Source: Aquanectria penicillioides | Lineage: Eukaryota; Ascomycota; Sordariomycetes; Hypocreales; Nectriaceae | Assembly: GCA_003415625.1 (NCBI GenBank) | Contig: PYIU01000003.1 | Coordinates: 5,580,001-5,644,000, forward strand | DNA: 64,000 nt | Direction of reading: 5' to 3' | Shown: piece by piece, positions 12,324-24,336 of the stretch | Position numbering within the stretch: the first letter of the stretch is position 1 | Layout of the letters: the number at the start of each line of letters is the position of its first letter | Program-made: the position numbers and the translations under genes | The notes under the pieces: generated by a model | The model's database searches: none | Told to the model about the DNA's origin: nothing | The model's input: only the letters and a program-made list of their open reading frames with translations

Positions 12324-15300
12324 TCAACGTTGGTTAGGGAGATGGGGTGACCGTGATAAAAAGTCGACCGGGGTACGTATAGGGAGTACGTATATTGAGG
12401 TGGGGAGACAAGCCGGCAAGGGGAGAAGGATGGCAAAACTGATTGAAGAGCAAGAAATAAGGTGACGAGGTGGATGAGAAGTCTGGGGAAAAGGGTGGGG
12501 AGAAAGATAGGGTTTTAAAGACCGGTCCCAAGCTGGGGACCGGCGCGTCGAGAGAGATTTGATGAGATGTATTGTATGTACGGGGTCTGGGGAGGGGAGT
12601 CTAGAGGGAGGGGACCATGCGGAGCAAGGGGAACGCAGAGGCCCTCATGCCTCGTGGGACACGAGAAAGAAAAAGGAGTGGAGGCGAAGTGCCAGAAGTG
12701 GAGAGTCAATGATGAGTGGAGGAGACGAAGTGGAGGGAACGAGGGCGGAGAAGAGCGGAGGAGGTGGAGTAGGCGAAGGGTACAGGGGTTGAGATATCTT
12801 GGTCTTCTAGGGTCTTCAGGGCTTAGGCTTGTGTATGGAACTCTGGGTGAATGGATAGCAAGGGTATTTTTTGTATGTTTGGATGAATTTGCAGGGCGTT
12901 GAAGGGGGTTAGTGATGAGAATTGGCCACGGCAGGGTTCTGAGCCATGATAATCATGGGTTATTTGCATGGGGATGGCACGAGAAGGGGGGGATCAACAG
13001 CTCAGACGGCTCAGACGGCTACATTGAAGGCACACGGGCGCGTAGAAGAGGGTGAGATGGGCGGATGAAAGGAGGAGGCGAGAGAAAAGCCGGAAAGGCG
13101 TGGGTATCAGAGGTCGCGAGAAGGGCCTGGAGTCGACGGGAGGAAACGGGGTGTTGGAATCAACGAGACTCGAGCTCTCGGTAACAACACGACAGATGGC
13201 ATAAAAAAGTCGGGGTATCAGAAGTCCGGGGATGGAGAAGAGTCTTCGAGACGAGAACGGCGGGAACCAAAACCCACGAGGCGCGAACAAACAACGGTCA
13301 GGCACCACTAACACGACCCCCTACCCCCAAGAAACGCCACTTCTGCGGTCTTATCCGTCTTGCTAAAGAAATCCGAGCGCCGAGTTGCGGTGGCTTCGTG
13401 CATTGGAGGGACGGGACGTGCGCTTGGTTCTGCACATGGCTCTCTGGTCGATGGCTTAATGGCTGACGACAGGTGTGCTCGCGGATCCACGGGATGGTGT
13501 TGAGGCCGAGTGGCCATTGGGGCCAAGCCGGTACCTGCTGGTGTTATTGGCGTACGGAGCATATTCCTACATCCAGGCGGTACGTAAACGGTGCGGTGCG
13601 GTGCGGAGTACAGGTCCAAGGGCGTTGGGAAAAGAAACGTGGAGGTGAGTAGGACGAGGAGATGGAGGGTTTGGGTTCCTGGCAGGTGTTCGGGTTGTGA
13701 AGTCGGTAAGTGATCTGGGGGCGTGGCGAAGAGAGTGTGGAGAGGCGTGGATGACAAGAACGAGCCGGAGTCAAGACTGAGACGCGGAGAAGGGGAGAAC
13801 AAAGCCGGGGTTGCTGATGAATGGCCATTGTCTGGTAGGATGGGGGTGTGACGGTGACCCAAAGACAGGCATCTGCACCTGGGGACATACCTGGGGCGCA
13901 GGCAGGAAGATGGTCAAGGCTAACCATCTTGGAACGCAGATGCTGGGTTGAGTGAGTAAGAGAGGGTCAGCATCAGGGAATCACGGCGCGTGAGAGGGCG
14001 AGAAGGCGAAAAGGCGAGATGGCGAGGCGGGAACGACAAGGAGGGAACGGGCCAAGCGAAGAGGCCGCATGTTGGAGTGGGTGTTGGCCATGAGAAACGC
14101 GGGGCTCTTTCGTTGAAGGCCGCGGGATTGTGCAATTATGGAGATTCGAGGAGGAGATGATGTCTTGGTGCGTTTTGCCCAGTTTTGGACAGGAGGGGAC
14201 GTGGCCCGGAATTTGCTGCCATGTTGAGATTCGGCAAGCATGGCATGCGGATTCGAGCCCTTTCCTAGCATACCGAAGGGGAAAGCCTAGACGATGGATG
14301 CTACGGGTATTTGTTTTTCTTTCGTTGTTTCTCTGTCCCTCTCGGCTATAGCTTGTTTTTGATAGCTTGGTCAATGACGGCAGCCATCCAACCCAAATTA
14401 CTCTGTATATCCGAGCCAATCGGGGACTAGAATCCAAGCTAAACTTGTGCTCAAAGTTCGCGGGTAACTCAAAATCTCCAATTCTACGGTGCATAGCGCC
14501 GGTGCATCTCATTCCTTTGGGTTTCCTTATTTGGAGAGGAACATGGCATATGCATACGTTGCGCGTCGCCCACCTAGCCCTGCAAGCAAATCGGCCAAGA
14601 CTGTTAATAATGAAAGCACAGATCAAAAGGGGAATGCTGGCCAAAGACGGAAGAAGGAGGGGGAGAGAAACAAAAACTCAATCCCTTGGAGAGGGGACAA
14701 CGCCATTACCCCAAAAACCACGGCCAAGAACCGAGCAAAGGGCAGGGGTTCTTGAAGAGGGGAACGCAAGTGGCTTGGAAACAGTGCAGGTCAAAACAAC
14801 GTATTTGGGGATAAAGAAAACCTAGAATGAGAGAACAACCTGCCGTGGGCATAAAGGGTAGAAAAGAGAGAGTATGATGATGGGACACTCGGTTCCAACA
14901 TACCCTCGGTAATGGTACAGATATGTCCCCGTTTTTTTGTTGTTGTCCCTGGACCGGATCAAACGTCACGGGTCATTTCTCTGGGACCAGTATCCTCTCA
15001 ATCCAACCAGGAAGGTTGAAGAGAAGCTTCCATTTTGGGTCGTCCACTGTGCGTGACGCAAAGAAGACGGGTCTGCATCTCGCAATTTTGGCTTCTCTGA
15101 TCAACTGTGGGCTCACTCTCGCAGGCCGCTTGCTCTCAAGGCTCAACGTCCCAGGCACTTACAGTGATAAGTCTGCGCTGAAGGTGGGTTCCCAGGTGGA
15201 GAAGTACAGTGGAGATACCGAGGTGGAGCATGGCCTGGAATAATCCCTGTCCAGCGCCACACACCCCAAAGACATAATGTACTGTGTCTTTGCAACAAAC

Positions 15301-18300
15301 AAGGGTGCGTCACTCCAACGCTTCCGGCCGAGTGCGACCATGATTGAGAGCGGGCTCGAATTTGATTGGAAGACCAGGGCGTTTCGGGCTTTTTGGAGTG
15401 ACGACAGGGATCAAGTCGATGGAGATCGACTCGCCACGAAGTAGCACAACAGAGAGAGAATTTAAAATGTTGTATCGCATGGTGTGTATGTTGGATCGAA
15501 ACCAGTGGCGGTTTTTGACACAGCATTGACGATTCTCCAGACTCCGAGACTGTATGTTCCAGATTTCCAACGTGAATCCGGGGACTGGGGATCTGGGACA
15601 GCCCCCCTTTGTCTCAAATCTAGATGAAAAGACTGCGGAGGATTACATCCGAGGTATTGTATACCTGTTGGTCTCTCTTGTTGGATATTTCCAGTAAAAA
15701 GTGGAGATGGATGGTGGAGAGCGTGGTACGTGTGTGTCGTCTTGTGTGGTTCTTTGAGATTAACCCGCAGGCAAAGGACGAGCAACAAGGCCGTCATGGC
15801 CTTGGACTGTTGCGCCGACATATCCGAGGATCTTTTGGCATCGGATCCGCTTTGTGTTTTGCCGCGTAAGGGGGGGAGGCCTGGAGGTTGCCACGGAGGG
15901 ATGAGTCTCCATTCTATGTGCATAGAGACTTTCTAGAAGGGAGTGTTTGAGAACTTCGTCACCACGATAGTTTGTATTCTTGTTACTTGGACTTCGACTC
16001 CTGAATGAGCGACATCCAGCTTCTCCCCAAAAGCCGAAGCTAAAAATTGGAGAAGAGGCGGCTCGTCCGTCTTGGCAAACTCTGCTCTCCTCACCAAATT
16101 TGGAGACGCTCCTCCCCTGTCATGGCCAGCTCCCTGGCACCGCGGGGTTCACACCCTCTCGCTTCTTGTAAGGCAGGCTGGAAGCCAAAGCGAGAGGGGA
16201 GTTTGGGGGTCAACGGGAGAAGACAAGGGCGTTGATGAACAGAGACCGAGCATGCAGCTTCCCCCAACGAAGCTGGCACATATAACTCCATCAGCTCAGA
16301 ACACACGGCATTGACGACAGGCCACGAAGAGATTGCCGTTGGGGCCGCAAACGCCCTTGCGTTCGGAAAACCATGTGGCAGCCAGAAAGGATTGCATGGG
16401 TGGCGTCGAGCTCACACACGCGCATCTGCGCAGTGCGTGTTTCGCGCATGGTGGCCTGATCAGACAAACATGGGAATGCCTGGTATTTGGGATGCCGTCC
16501 AGCTCCAAAACCTCGTGTAAGCCGTCGTAAGGGTGGCAATGCTAGCCTTTTGGCTGGTATCGGGCTGAACGAGTAATGCGGCCTGAGCAGAAAGCGGCAA
16601 GCACCCCTAAGCACTGATATCCCTGAAATCTGCTCATCGTGGCCTCGTCTGTCGTCTTCTCACTACTGCAAATGGCGAGAGCAACTTTGTTCCAGGGCCC
16701 TGAGCTGCTAAACACCAAGAGGCAGTGGGCTCTGTTCAAAAAGTTATCCTCGGTTATCCGTCGGCTTCCGGCTGATCCAAACTCAGGCGTGGGACCTGGC
16801 GGCTGGGACCGACTGACAGGCATCACGGAGCCGCATTACCAGGGTGTCAGCGGCACAGCACTCTTGGCGATGATGGCTTGTGTGCCAAATTTTTTCCTAC
16901 TGGTGCTCGTCATTGAGGCTCCAGTACTGACCCCCAAAGGGCTCCCTCTCTCATCTCCGCCGCCTCGTTAGGGACGTGGGTAACCCGATGTCGGCAGAGG
17001 CCAAGGAATGGCAGTCGGTCACAGCGTGGGAGCATTACGTAGTAGTGTCCGGGCATCGCCAAGGACTAGCATCATTGACCGAGTCGGAGCTTCTAAGCAG
17101 TGATGGCGTTCAGGTGGACGTCCACAGCGGCGGGCCGCGATGGCGTCGGGCGTTTTGGCGTTCGTCGCAGGCTGCGGCTCTTGTGGCCTTGCCGTGGTGA
17201 GTGGTGGGCGGGAATGGGACGAACTAGCGACTCAGCCGGCGCCACTGGATGCAGGCGACCGTTACGTACGGAGGATGCAGGGCGGCCCTGAAGGCGTGTG
17301 CCACCGCTGTGTGCCATTATAGCCGGACCCGCTGAGGGTTTTCCAGAAACAACAGGGTGCTAGGAGTGTTCTGGTGCCTAATGCAGCATGTACATGAGAA
17401 GAGCTTTTTATTGTTTCCATGGGGGTAGGTGAGTACTTGGAGGTGCAGGAACACAGGGCGCCGCCACGCCCCCATGGCCCCTGCCCAGTCGTCACCCACA
17501 GACTTGTGTTCTCTCCGACACTATCTCGACCCTGGTTTTTTTCTTTCTTTTTTTCTGTCTTTTCTTTCTTTTGGCAATCGTCTGCGTTGCTTCTCCTCAC
17601 GTTGCCGCTCTGCACTGCATTGCAGCCAACAAAACAACCTTGATTTTACACTCTCCCATTTTCTTTTTACCACACGAACACCCAGGAACTGCACAGGGCT
17701 CTGCTCTTAGGTAGGTTGGGTAGTCATATGTAGCACAGTCAGACGGGGACATGTCGTTGCGCTAGATCCTCCTTCACTGTTTCCCGAGTGTCCTCGGTAA
17801 TTCGCTGTCGACTCCATCGAAATTAAGCACCGTCCCAAGTCCCATCTTTATTGTGCCTCTAACGGGAAAACGGTCCAAGTCGGCGCTGGCTTCGCTCTCA
17901 GCTCTTTTCCAGATCGTGCGAATCGACGCTGCCTGCTGCGCTAGAAGACCATGCGTCTGGGTGACGGGCGACCAGCCCAGAACGCACATCTTGTGCCTGA
18001 AGGCGACCAGCTCCACCATCGTATGAGTTTAGCTCCGCCTTGGTTGTCTCAGCGCATTCCGCCTGCGGAATCACCGTGTCACACTCCCCGAAAGAACTCC
18101 GTCATGCGTGGTCATTGCACGTCGTAACTGGGCCTGTGGCCATCGGTATCGCCCAGGCTTTCTGTGCAGAACCCGCTCAAGGCTCTAGGGAATGACAGCT
18201 ATCATCTAGATCCCCAAGTCAAAGAAATTCGGTCTCGTTCCCATCAACCACGTGAAAAAAAAAAACCCTGCGTCCTATCTGCTTCAATAGGGGAGACCAG

Positions 18301-21300
18301 CGCATTCGCAATTACATAGTACACTCATCAGGCCCTGGCGTTGAAAATAGCAGGGCAGGTCCACACCACAATCCGAGGCCCTATGCCTGCCAAGCCCCGA
18401 GGAGCTGTGAGGCCTGCTGCCAAGCACACGATCCAGGGATTCGATCTGCTAATACTACGCACATTGCCGTTAGTCTCCTGACCCATGACAAGCCACTGTC
18501 GCCGGCCCCCGACACGAGATGTTGGAGATTTTTGGAGACGTCCGGACTTCAATTCCCGAGACTCACTTCCTAGACTCCCTGTTTATTTCTCCCCATGCTG
18601 AGCCCTCCAAACAACGAACCAAAAGCTGACCATGATGTAGCTTTTTAGATTCCATGGAAACCTCATACTCGAACGAAGTAACAGCTAGACAATGGAGGAG
18701 AGGGCCGATCGCAGTGCTATCATACACATTGGAGGAGTGTAGATATTGTCTCGTCATCGTCTCATTCCCAAGTCACCACTGTGCATTGCTTGACCGTCTT
18801 GCCGCCCCCCTGGTGGGTTTAAGACCCATCTGAAATTTTAGCACAGAATAGACCTGGCCTATCATTATTGACGGTTCCAGAATGCCTGTTCGGCCGATAA
18901 ATTTTGTCAGTCGACGATGCGGTCAAGTTATCCTCGGTTCATGAACACCTAGCTTCACTGATGGATTCTTATTCACCTGGACAGGGCCCTGGAAGCAAGA
19001 AAGGACCATTTACCTTATTTGCCTATTTAGGAAACTTCCTTTTATCCGAGTACTGGGTTGCTTTGTGTGGATGTGCGTGGGTTTGGGAGACGATGGGTGT
19101 AGAATGTAATCTGTTGAGTCGTGGATCATCGTGGATCACATCTCACATCACCCGCCTCCTTGTATTACTCAACCTCGGTTGTGATGATGATTATCTGGAA
19201 ATTTTCGAAGCCGAGTATCCCGTACAAGTGTCATGGTCCGCACTTTCGTAGATATGGGTGGTTTTGAGTAGTGCTCGAGGGTCGATGGCTACTTGAAGAC
19301 GTGATCGCGAACCTGTACACGTTGCCGCCTGGTCCATGGAGTTGCATTGGCCGTGTTCGTACCTCCTGTCTCCTCCAGCCATCCAAGTCAATACCGCCAT
19401 ACCGACGTTTCGAGGGGGTCTGGGTCTCGCAGGGAAGTCCTCGCCGGAATACACGGCAGTGGCTGCGGCGCATCCTTTAATGGCGACCTACCGACTGACC
19501 AGCTCGTCGCGCCCCCCTTGAACAAACCACGAAACATTATTACTTCAACGAGCACATCGAACCACGGGTGTTAGACGACCGACGACGATATGCAAGCTGC
19601 GGTTCCGCATAGCTAATCGACTGACTCTTGCGTAGAGACTGATGAATCGCTGGCTCACGATGGAGGCACCATGCATCGTGAAAGCCCGACTCGCGACACT
19701 ACACACAGGAGAGTAATTCCCTCATTCGGGTTCAGAGATTTGCCACCTCAGTAAAGACAAAAAAAAAGGAGAGGTCTTTGACGATTCCAAAAAATTTCTA
19801 CTCTTTGCTGACCGCACATTTTCGATGATCGGTCATCTTCCGAGTCTTCACCCCTGAGTGGGGTGAAGTGCCTAGCAGGAGGTCCCTCGTCGTATGGCCG
19901 ACCGCTTTTCAGGGCCCAGGGACAATATCCAAGAATCAAGAGTATCTAGTTTTGAAGCTTTGTAAAAGTTGCCTTGTAGACTTGTTGCCTACCCCCCTAT
20001 GTACGTCCATGGTGACGATCAAATTCAGGGGGCCGAAAGGTCAGCTTGCCCCCCCTCGGTGCCCAACAAGGCCTGACTGTGATGATATGCTGCTGTATAG
20101 AGTTTAAAGGGAACTTGATGATATTTTGCTACATTGTTTATCCATAGAGGCTATTTCTTGAGTAAGATAGAAAATTCAGTCCCAAGGGAATGCCGTCGTG
20201 GAGTCGACACGCCTCCATCACTCCATCAGGAGGTGTCTATCCGCACCTCCTCCAGGTCTCTCCAGGTCTCTCATCTGTCTCGTATCTTATCAAAGAACCA
20301 CAAAAGATCTCGCCATCACAAAGGCAAGATCTTACCCCATACCCACACGGACGATGTGGAGGACCTGAGCACAGATGAAGCCCACGCAACTATCCCCACG
20401 GGGTCACCCCAGAATTCCTTCACTCGGGATTTCTGGGCCCTCTTTTCCCAGACCAACCTACCGGATAGTTTTGGCTCCACCGATTTTAATTTTTTTCCGG
20501 ATAGCCTGCGAAATGTTTGAACTGTGGAACTCATCGTTACATACCAAACCTGCCAGACCACACACAACACTGCTTTGCCTCTTGATTCCCTGACCACAAA
20601 GCTTTGGAGAAATATTATTATATTATATTTATTGTAACATATAACATGGAGGTCGAAGTACTTTTTTACTATCGCATTATTGCGCTCCTTGAGAGGATTT
20701 TGAACGTGAAGCAGCTCTTCGTCGATACCCCTGAAAATCATCACCAGCAGGTGATTTCATTCTCCCTGACTCTACACTATTTAGAAGTGAGAAAAATGAA
20801 CCAGTTGGATGTGATTGATATGCTATGCTCTCATCAGGTCATTTATGATTATTACTCTACAATGGTATACATGACATGGTGCTGCGTTCGCTGTGACGAC
20901 TTGGAGTAGACGCATCCCCTGAATCGATTTGAACCATCTCCTTCATGGTCGTTTCTGAAAGCTTTAAGAAGTTTCATTCTTCTGAATGCCTGTATGGCGC
21001 ATGTACTTACTATGAAATTTGTCATTCATCAATTACAATGACAGGCAAGGAACAAGCCATCAACACTTCCCTGGGGTCTTGAAATGTGAAAGTTGAATAT
21101 GTTATGGCGAAAACTATTATACAGACGTCCCTACAATCCACCTATCGGCTAACCTAGAATTGTCTGGCCTGCGTTGAACCGAGCTAAGCCTCTCGTCCTC
21201 CGATCCTACCTCCTGTAACCGCTCCACGTTAGCCGCCAAGGTGAGGGATCTGGGCTAAGATTTTCGTCCCCCGATATGGTTCATTTTGCATGAACTATTT

Positions 21301-21309
21301 TATACGTCA
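12321..21309. other. Gene-poor block of about 9 kb
   Basis: From 12.4 to about 14.1 kb the plus strand is strikingly purine-rich (GGAG/GAAG runs), which creates long Ser/Pro-rich open frames on minus (for example 13862-13308 and 14644-13973) that look compositional rather than genic. A short (GCGGT)n run sits near 13590. From 14 to 20 kb no frame shows a recognisable domain, a plausible exon chain or codon consistency. From about 20.1 to 21.3 kb the sequence becomes AT-richer (TATTATATTATA near 20615). No tRNA, 5S rRNA or transposon feature was found by eye. It may hold long UTRs or non-coding RNA, but nothing here shows that. Confidence 0.5.
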
Positions 21310-21405
21310 TTATGCCAGCAAGACTCGCAGATTTTGACTTGCGCCCCAGATCCAACCCAGCTCAAAATCAAGGCCGTCATCCAGGTTCATGAATCTACGC
21401 TGACC

Positions 21406-22692
21406 CTATCGCGTATCGTTGAGATTGAAAAGCGCCTTGAGTTTCAAGAAGGTATGAAAATAGACGAAAACCAAATAAGCAGGCAAGAAAAAAAGGTCAA
21501 AAGGTCTTTTGAGGATTATCGGAAGCGGCCTGATGAGTTTCAGAACAAGAATAAACGTGATGAGTAAAACCAAAAGAGATGGTGTCTCCTGGGCGTACTT
21601 GGTGTAGGAGAAGGATAGAAGCAGCCCGATGTCATAAAAGAGCGATAGACTGAATAGGGTGGACAAATGAATAGCGTATAAACCCCATGGATATCGAAGA
21701 TAAGTCTTCGGGGTACTCGCAATCATCTTTAAGTTTGAACGCCAAGCGTTTCGGGCCCTCCTTTGGCAAGAATCAATGAACTGGGATGGTGTGTCGACAG
21801 GAATTTCAACACAGATGTCACCTGTAGATTGAAATGAGAGCTTCCATCCTTTGCAGACAAGCCAGCGTGACATGAAATTGTCGTCCCCCTCATCGAGGGG
21901 GCCATATCTTCCGAATACAGAATGCTCTTGTCGAAAAGCGCGAAGAAATGAAGTATCTTGCACAATTTCGGTCCGATACAAAGCAGTGTGGCCCGAAATG
22001 ACACCCATGGACCCATCTATGGAATTCGTGGACTGGTTCTCGTAGTTGTTTGACTCGTGATGGACGCTGGTGAGAAAGCCCAGGAATGATTTCCAAGAAA
22101 ATCCCAAGGCGTCGCGACGGACGCGTTTGTTCGTGCCCACCCCTCCCACGCGGGCGTCAGAAAACGGGAGAAGTGCCAAGTTTAAGAATCGACGGGGCCA
22201 AAAAACATCATCATCGGCGAAGATGGTGATCGGAGTTGTGACATATGGGATAGCGTGGGAAAGTTGACAGCGCTTGTTAGCCCTGGGTACCGCGCCGACA
22301 TGGATTTCTGTGTTGAGGTACTGCGACTTGAGCCCATCGACGAGTTGGTTCAGTCTATTTCTTCGGTGGGCGCTAACTGTGACCAAGAAGAGAGAATGCA
22401 CATGATTTCTTAATATAGACTTTATTGCTTCTTCGAGGTGTTGATTCCTCAGGTCTGCGATGGGCATGATCACCGACACATCGTAATTCGTGACGGTGTT
22501 TGTAAAGACACGGGCGGGACGATAGACGAAAACGCCAACAATATTGCCAGCGAGTCTGAGGTATCGAAAAAGGATCAGAGCTATGAAGACGATCAAGGCT
22601 GTGAAATGGCCTGAGGATTCGGGGGTAGATGAGGGCGATGCCATCATGGTGAGGGTGGCTGGTGGCCAAGAGGTTGGATGGTAGAGTGTCAA
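21406..22692 (-). CDS. GT2 family glycosyltransferase, Cps1-like polysaccharide synthase
   Basis: This is a single-exon reading of up to 428 aa. The N-terminal membrane helix (SGHFTALIVFIALILFRYL, about residues 27-45) is followed by a cytosolic GT-A domain starting YDVSVIMPIADL. The nucleotide-sugar DxD-type motif ITIFADDDVFWPRR lies at about 151-164. A later acidic EGDDNF segment and the QRRARNAWRSN segment match the Q(R/Q)xxRW-type acceptor motif of processive GT2 enzymes. Two or three C-terminal helices follow. Cps1-type fungal proteins resemble hyaluronan synthase and are implicated in surface polysaccharide. The start could instead be the MMASPS methionine about 15 residues in. The terminus is shorter than I expect for the family: translation stops at TAG (21408-21406), while the same frame stays open for 31 more codons to 21310. 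It is divergent from the MFS gene. Product specificity is unknown. Confidence 0.85.
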   Translation of the reverse strand: MTLYHPTSWPPATLTMMASPSSTPESSGHFTALIVFIALILFRYLRLAGNIVGVFVYRPARVFTNTVTNYDVSVIMPIADLRNQHLEEAIKSILRNHVHSLFLVTVSAHRRNRLNQLVDGLKSQYLNTEIHVGAVPRANKRCQLSHAIPYVTTPITIFADDDVFWPRRFLNLALLPFSDARVGGVGTNKRVRRDALGFSWKSFLGFLTSVHHESNNYENQSTNSIDGSMGVISGHTALYRTEIVQDTSFLRAFRQEHSVFGRYGPLDEGDDNFMSRWLVCKGWKLSFQSTGDICVEIPVDTPSQFIDSCQRRARNAWRSNLKMIASTPKTYLRYPWGLYAIHLSTLFSLSLFYDIGLLLSFSYTKYAQETPSLLVLLITFILVLKLIRPLPIILKRPFDLFFLPAYLVFVYFHTFLKLKALFNLNDTR

Positions 22693-24336
22693 AGGAGAAC
22701 TGCGTCAAGGATAGTATAGACTCAGAGTGTTCTAGGGATTTGAGATATCGCGAAGAAGTGTCTCTTGAAGAAGTGAATGACAATAGAAATGGATCGGGAT
22801 GGCCAAAATCGAATCCCGTGATCAGTGATGTGAAGGTGCTAGGTGCAAGAAAACAACAAAGCTAGCAAGAGGACTGAAAGGCACAAGATACGGCTTCTTT
22901 TCTACTACACCTCTCTCACCTGGCTGCCAGGTGCGAGCAACAAACAATAGCGCGTGGTGCAGCAGAGCTGGGTGCCTGGGATTATAGCGGTTCGCCCATC
23001 GCCTTCAGGGATACGGGCTGAATAGCTACACACATGCAGGTACACCGGCTTGAAGAGAAAAATGAGCGTGAGGCGGGATGTAGAGGGTCATTCTTTTCAT
23101 CTTGCCATTCTCTACAGGAGAGTTTGACTCTATTTTGCTCTCATCTACGTAGACCGGCCATAGTTCCTGATGGTAGTGGTCAAGGTGGTGGATGCCCCTA
23201 GAGCCCCATTCCGACACACCACAAGACACGTTCAGTTAGCCCATCACGAATTCAAGGTTCAAGGGCCTCCAGAGTACCATTATGTGAATCATCGACGTAA
23301 GAACATGGCTGTCCACGAAGATATGTGTGAGAAAGCAGTTCGTTTTCTGGGTCTGAGACTGTTCCGGGAACGGACTGTCATTGGCCATCCCCCTCCCCCT
23401 CCCCCTCCCCCATACGGTTCGTTCAAGGAACGCATTTACCGGGCTGGCGTGGTTGGCGCGTCAGCCACTGCAAAGCACACTGCTGGACATTGACTACCTC
23501 ATGCAGGCTTCTGGCTCACCAATGGCGGTGCCGATCGGCCGAAAGCCATGGCGTCCCCCCCCCGGCTCTATCCCCGAACGTCGAACCGTAACAACTGTTG
23601 CAAATCTCCGTTGGTTGCCCCGATGCGGACAAGGGCGGGGGCGGAAGGGCGTGCCCGTCCCCACGTGGATGGACCGGGACTCTCCATGTTTCTCTCATGT
23701 CTCTCTCTCCCCCTCTGGCTCTGGCTATCGTCGGTCAACGTCTTATCAGCATCCTAGGGCTCAAGCCTGTAACTTAAGTTGCAGGCCTTGTGCTCAGAGT
23801 CTTCCCCCTCCACCTCGCGTCACCCCTTCGTCCCAAAGATGGAATCCGACTCAGCAGGGCTCCAACTGCTCGCATCAGACACCGTCACAGGCCGGCTGAT
23901 GGAGGACAAATATGAGCTTCGCCGAGAAGGGAAACCTTGGTCTTGCTGATGCGACGCCAGCCGCGAGGATGCAAAAAACTATGACTCCCCCCGCGCTATC
24001 CCCGAACGCCATTTCCGATGCTCGGGTTTGATGATCCCCTCCACTCGACCATGGAGGAAAAGTGGCCCAGCCCTTCCCCGAGCCGGGCCCAGCACCCACC
24101 CAAAAACCGGGGTCATCTGGTCGTTCTAAGATCGAAATCGGAGCCCCCGTGGTGAGTTTTCTGTGCCATAACTAGAGATTGGCGGCCCTTGGAACAATTT
24201 CGTTCTGACAACTCTCCTCATCAAGCTTCGCTCTAGCGTGTTCACACGCCGCCCGTCGTGGTGACTTTGTTCTTGGCCCTGGAGAATAGTCAGGCTTGGA
24301 AATCAACATCAGATTGGCAACCGCCAAGCAAGTGAA
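22693..24336. promoter_or_regulatory. Divergent intergenic region between GT2 and MFS genes
   Basis: About 1.6 kb holds the promoters of two genes reading away from each other. A perfect CCCCCT tandem repeat (three full units plus five C) lies at 23389-23411. Open frames such as 23381-23899 on plus have no domain and are judged spurious. Confidence 0.4.
23389..23411. repeat. (CCCCCT)n short tandem repeat
   Basis: Three exact CCCCCT units followed by CCCCC. The minus strand reads as G5 runs separated by single A, a possible G-quadruplex-forming sequence. Confidence 0.95.

Noticed and set aside
13308..14644. Several long Ser/Pro-rich minus frames (184, 127 and 223 codons)
   Set aside because: They overlap in different frames within a strongly purine-skewed region, so the open length is explained by base composition.
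20905..20945. Sequence GATTTGAACC resembling a reverse-strand tRNA T-loop
   Set aside because: The flanking bases do not form a T-stem and no acceptor, D or anticodon arms can be drawn.
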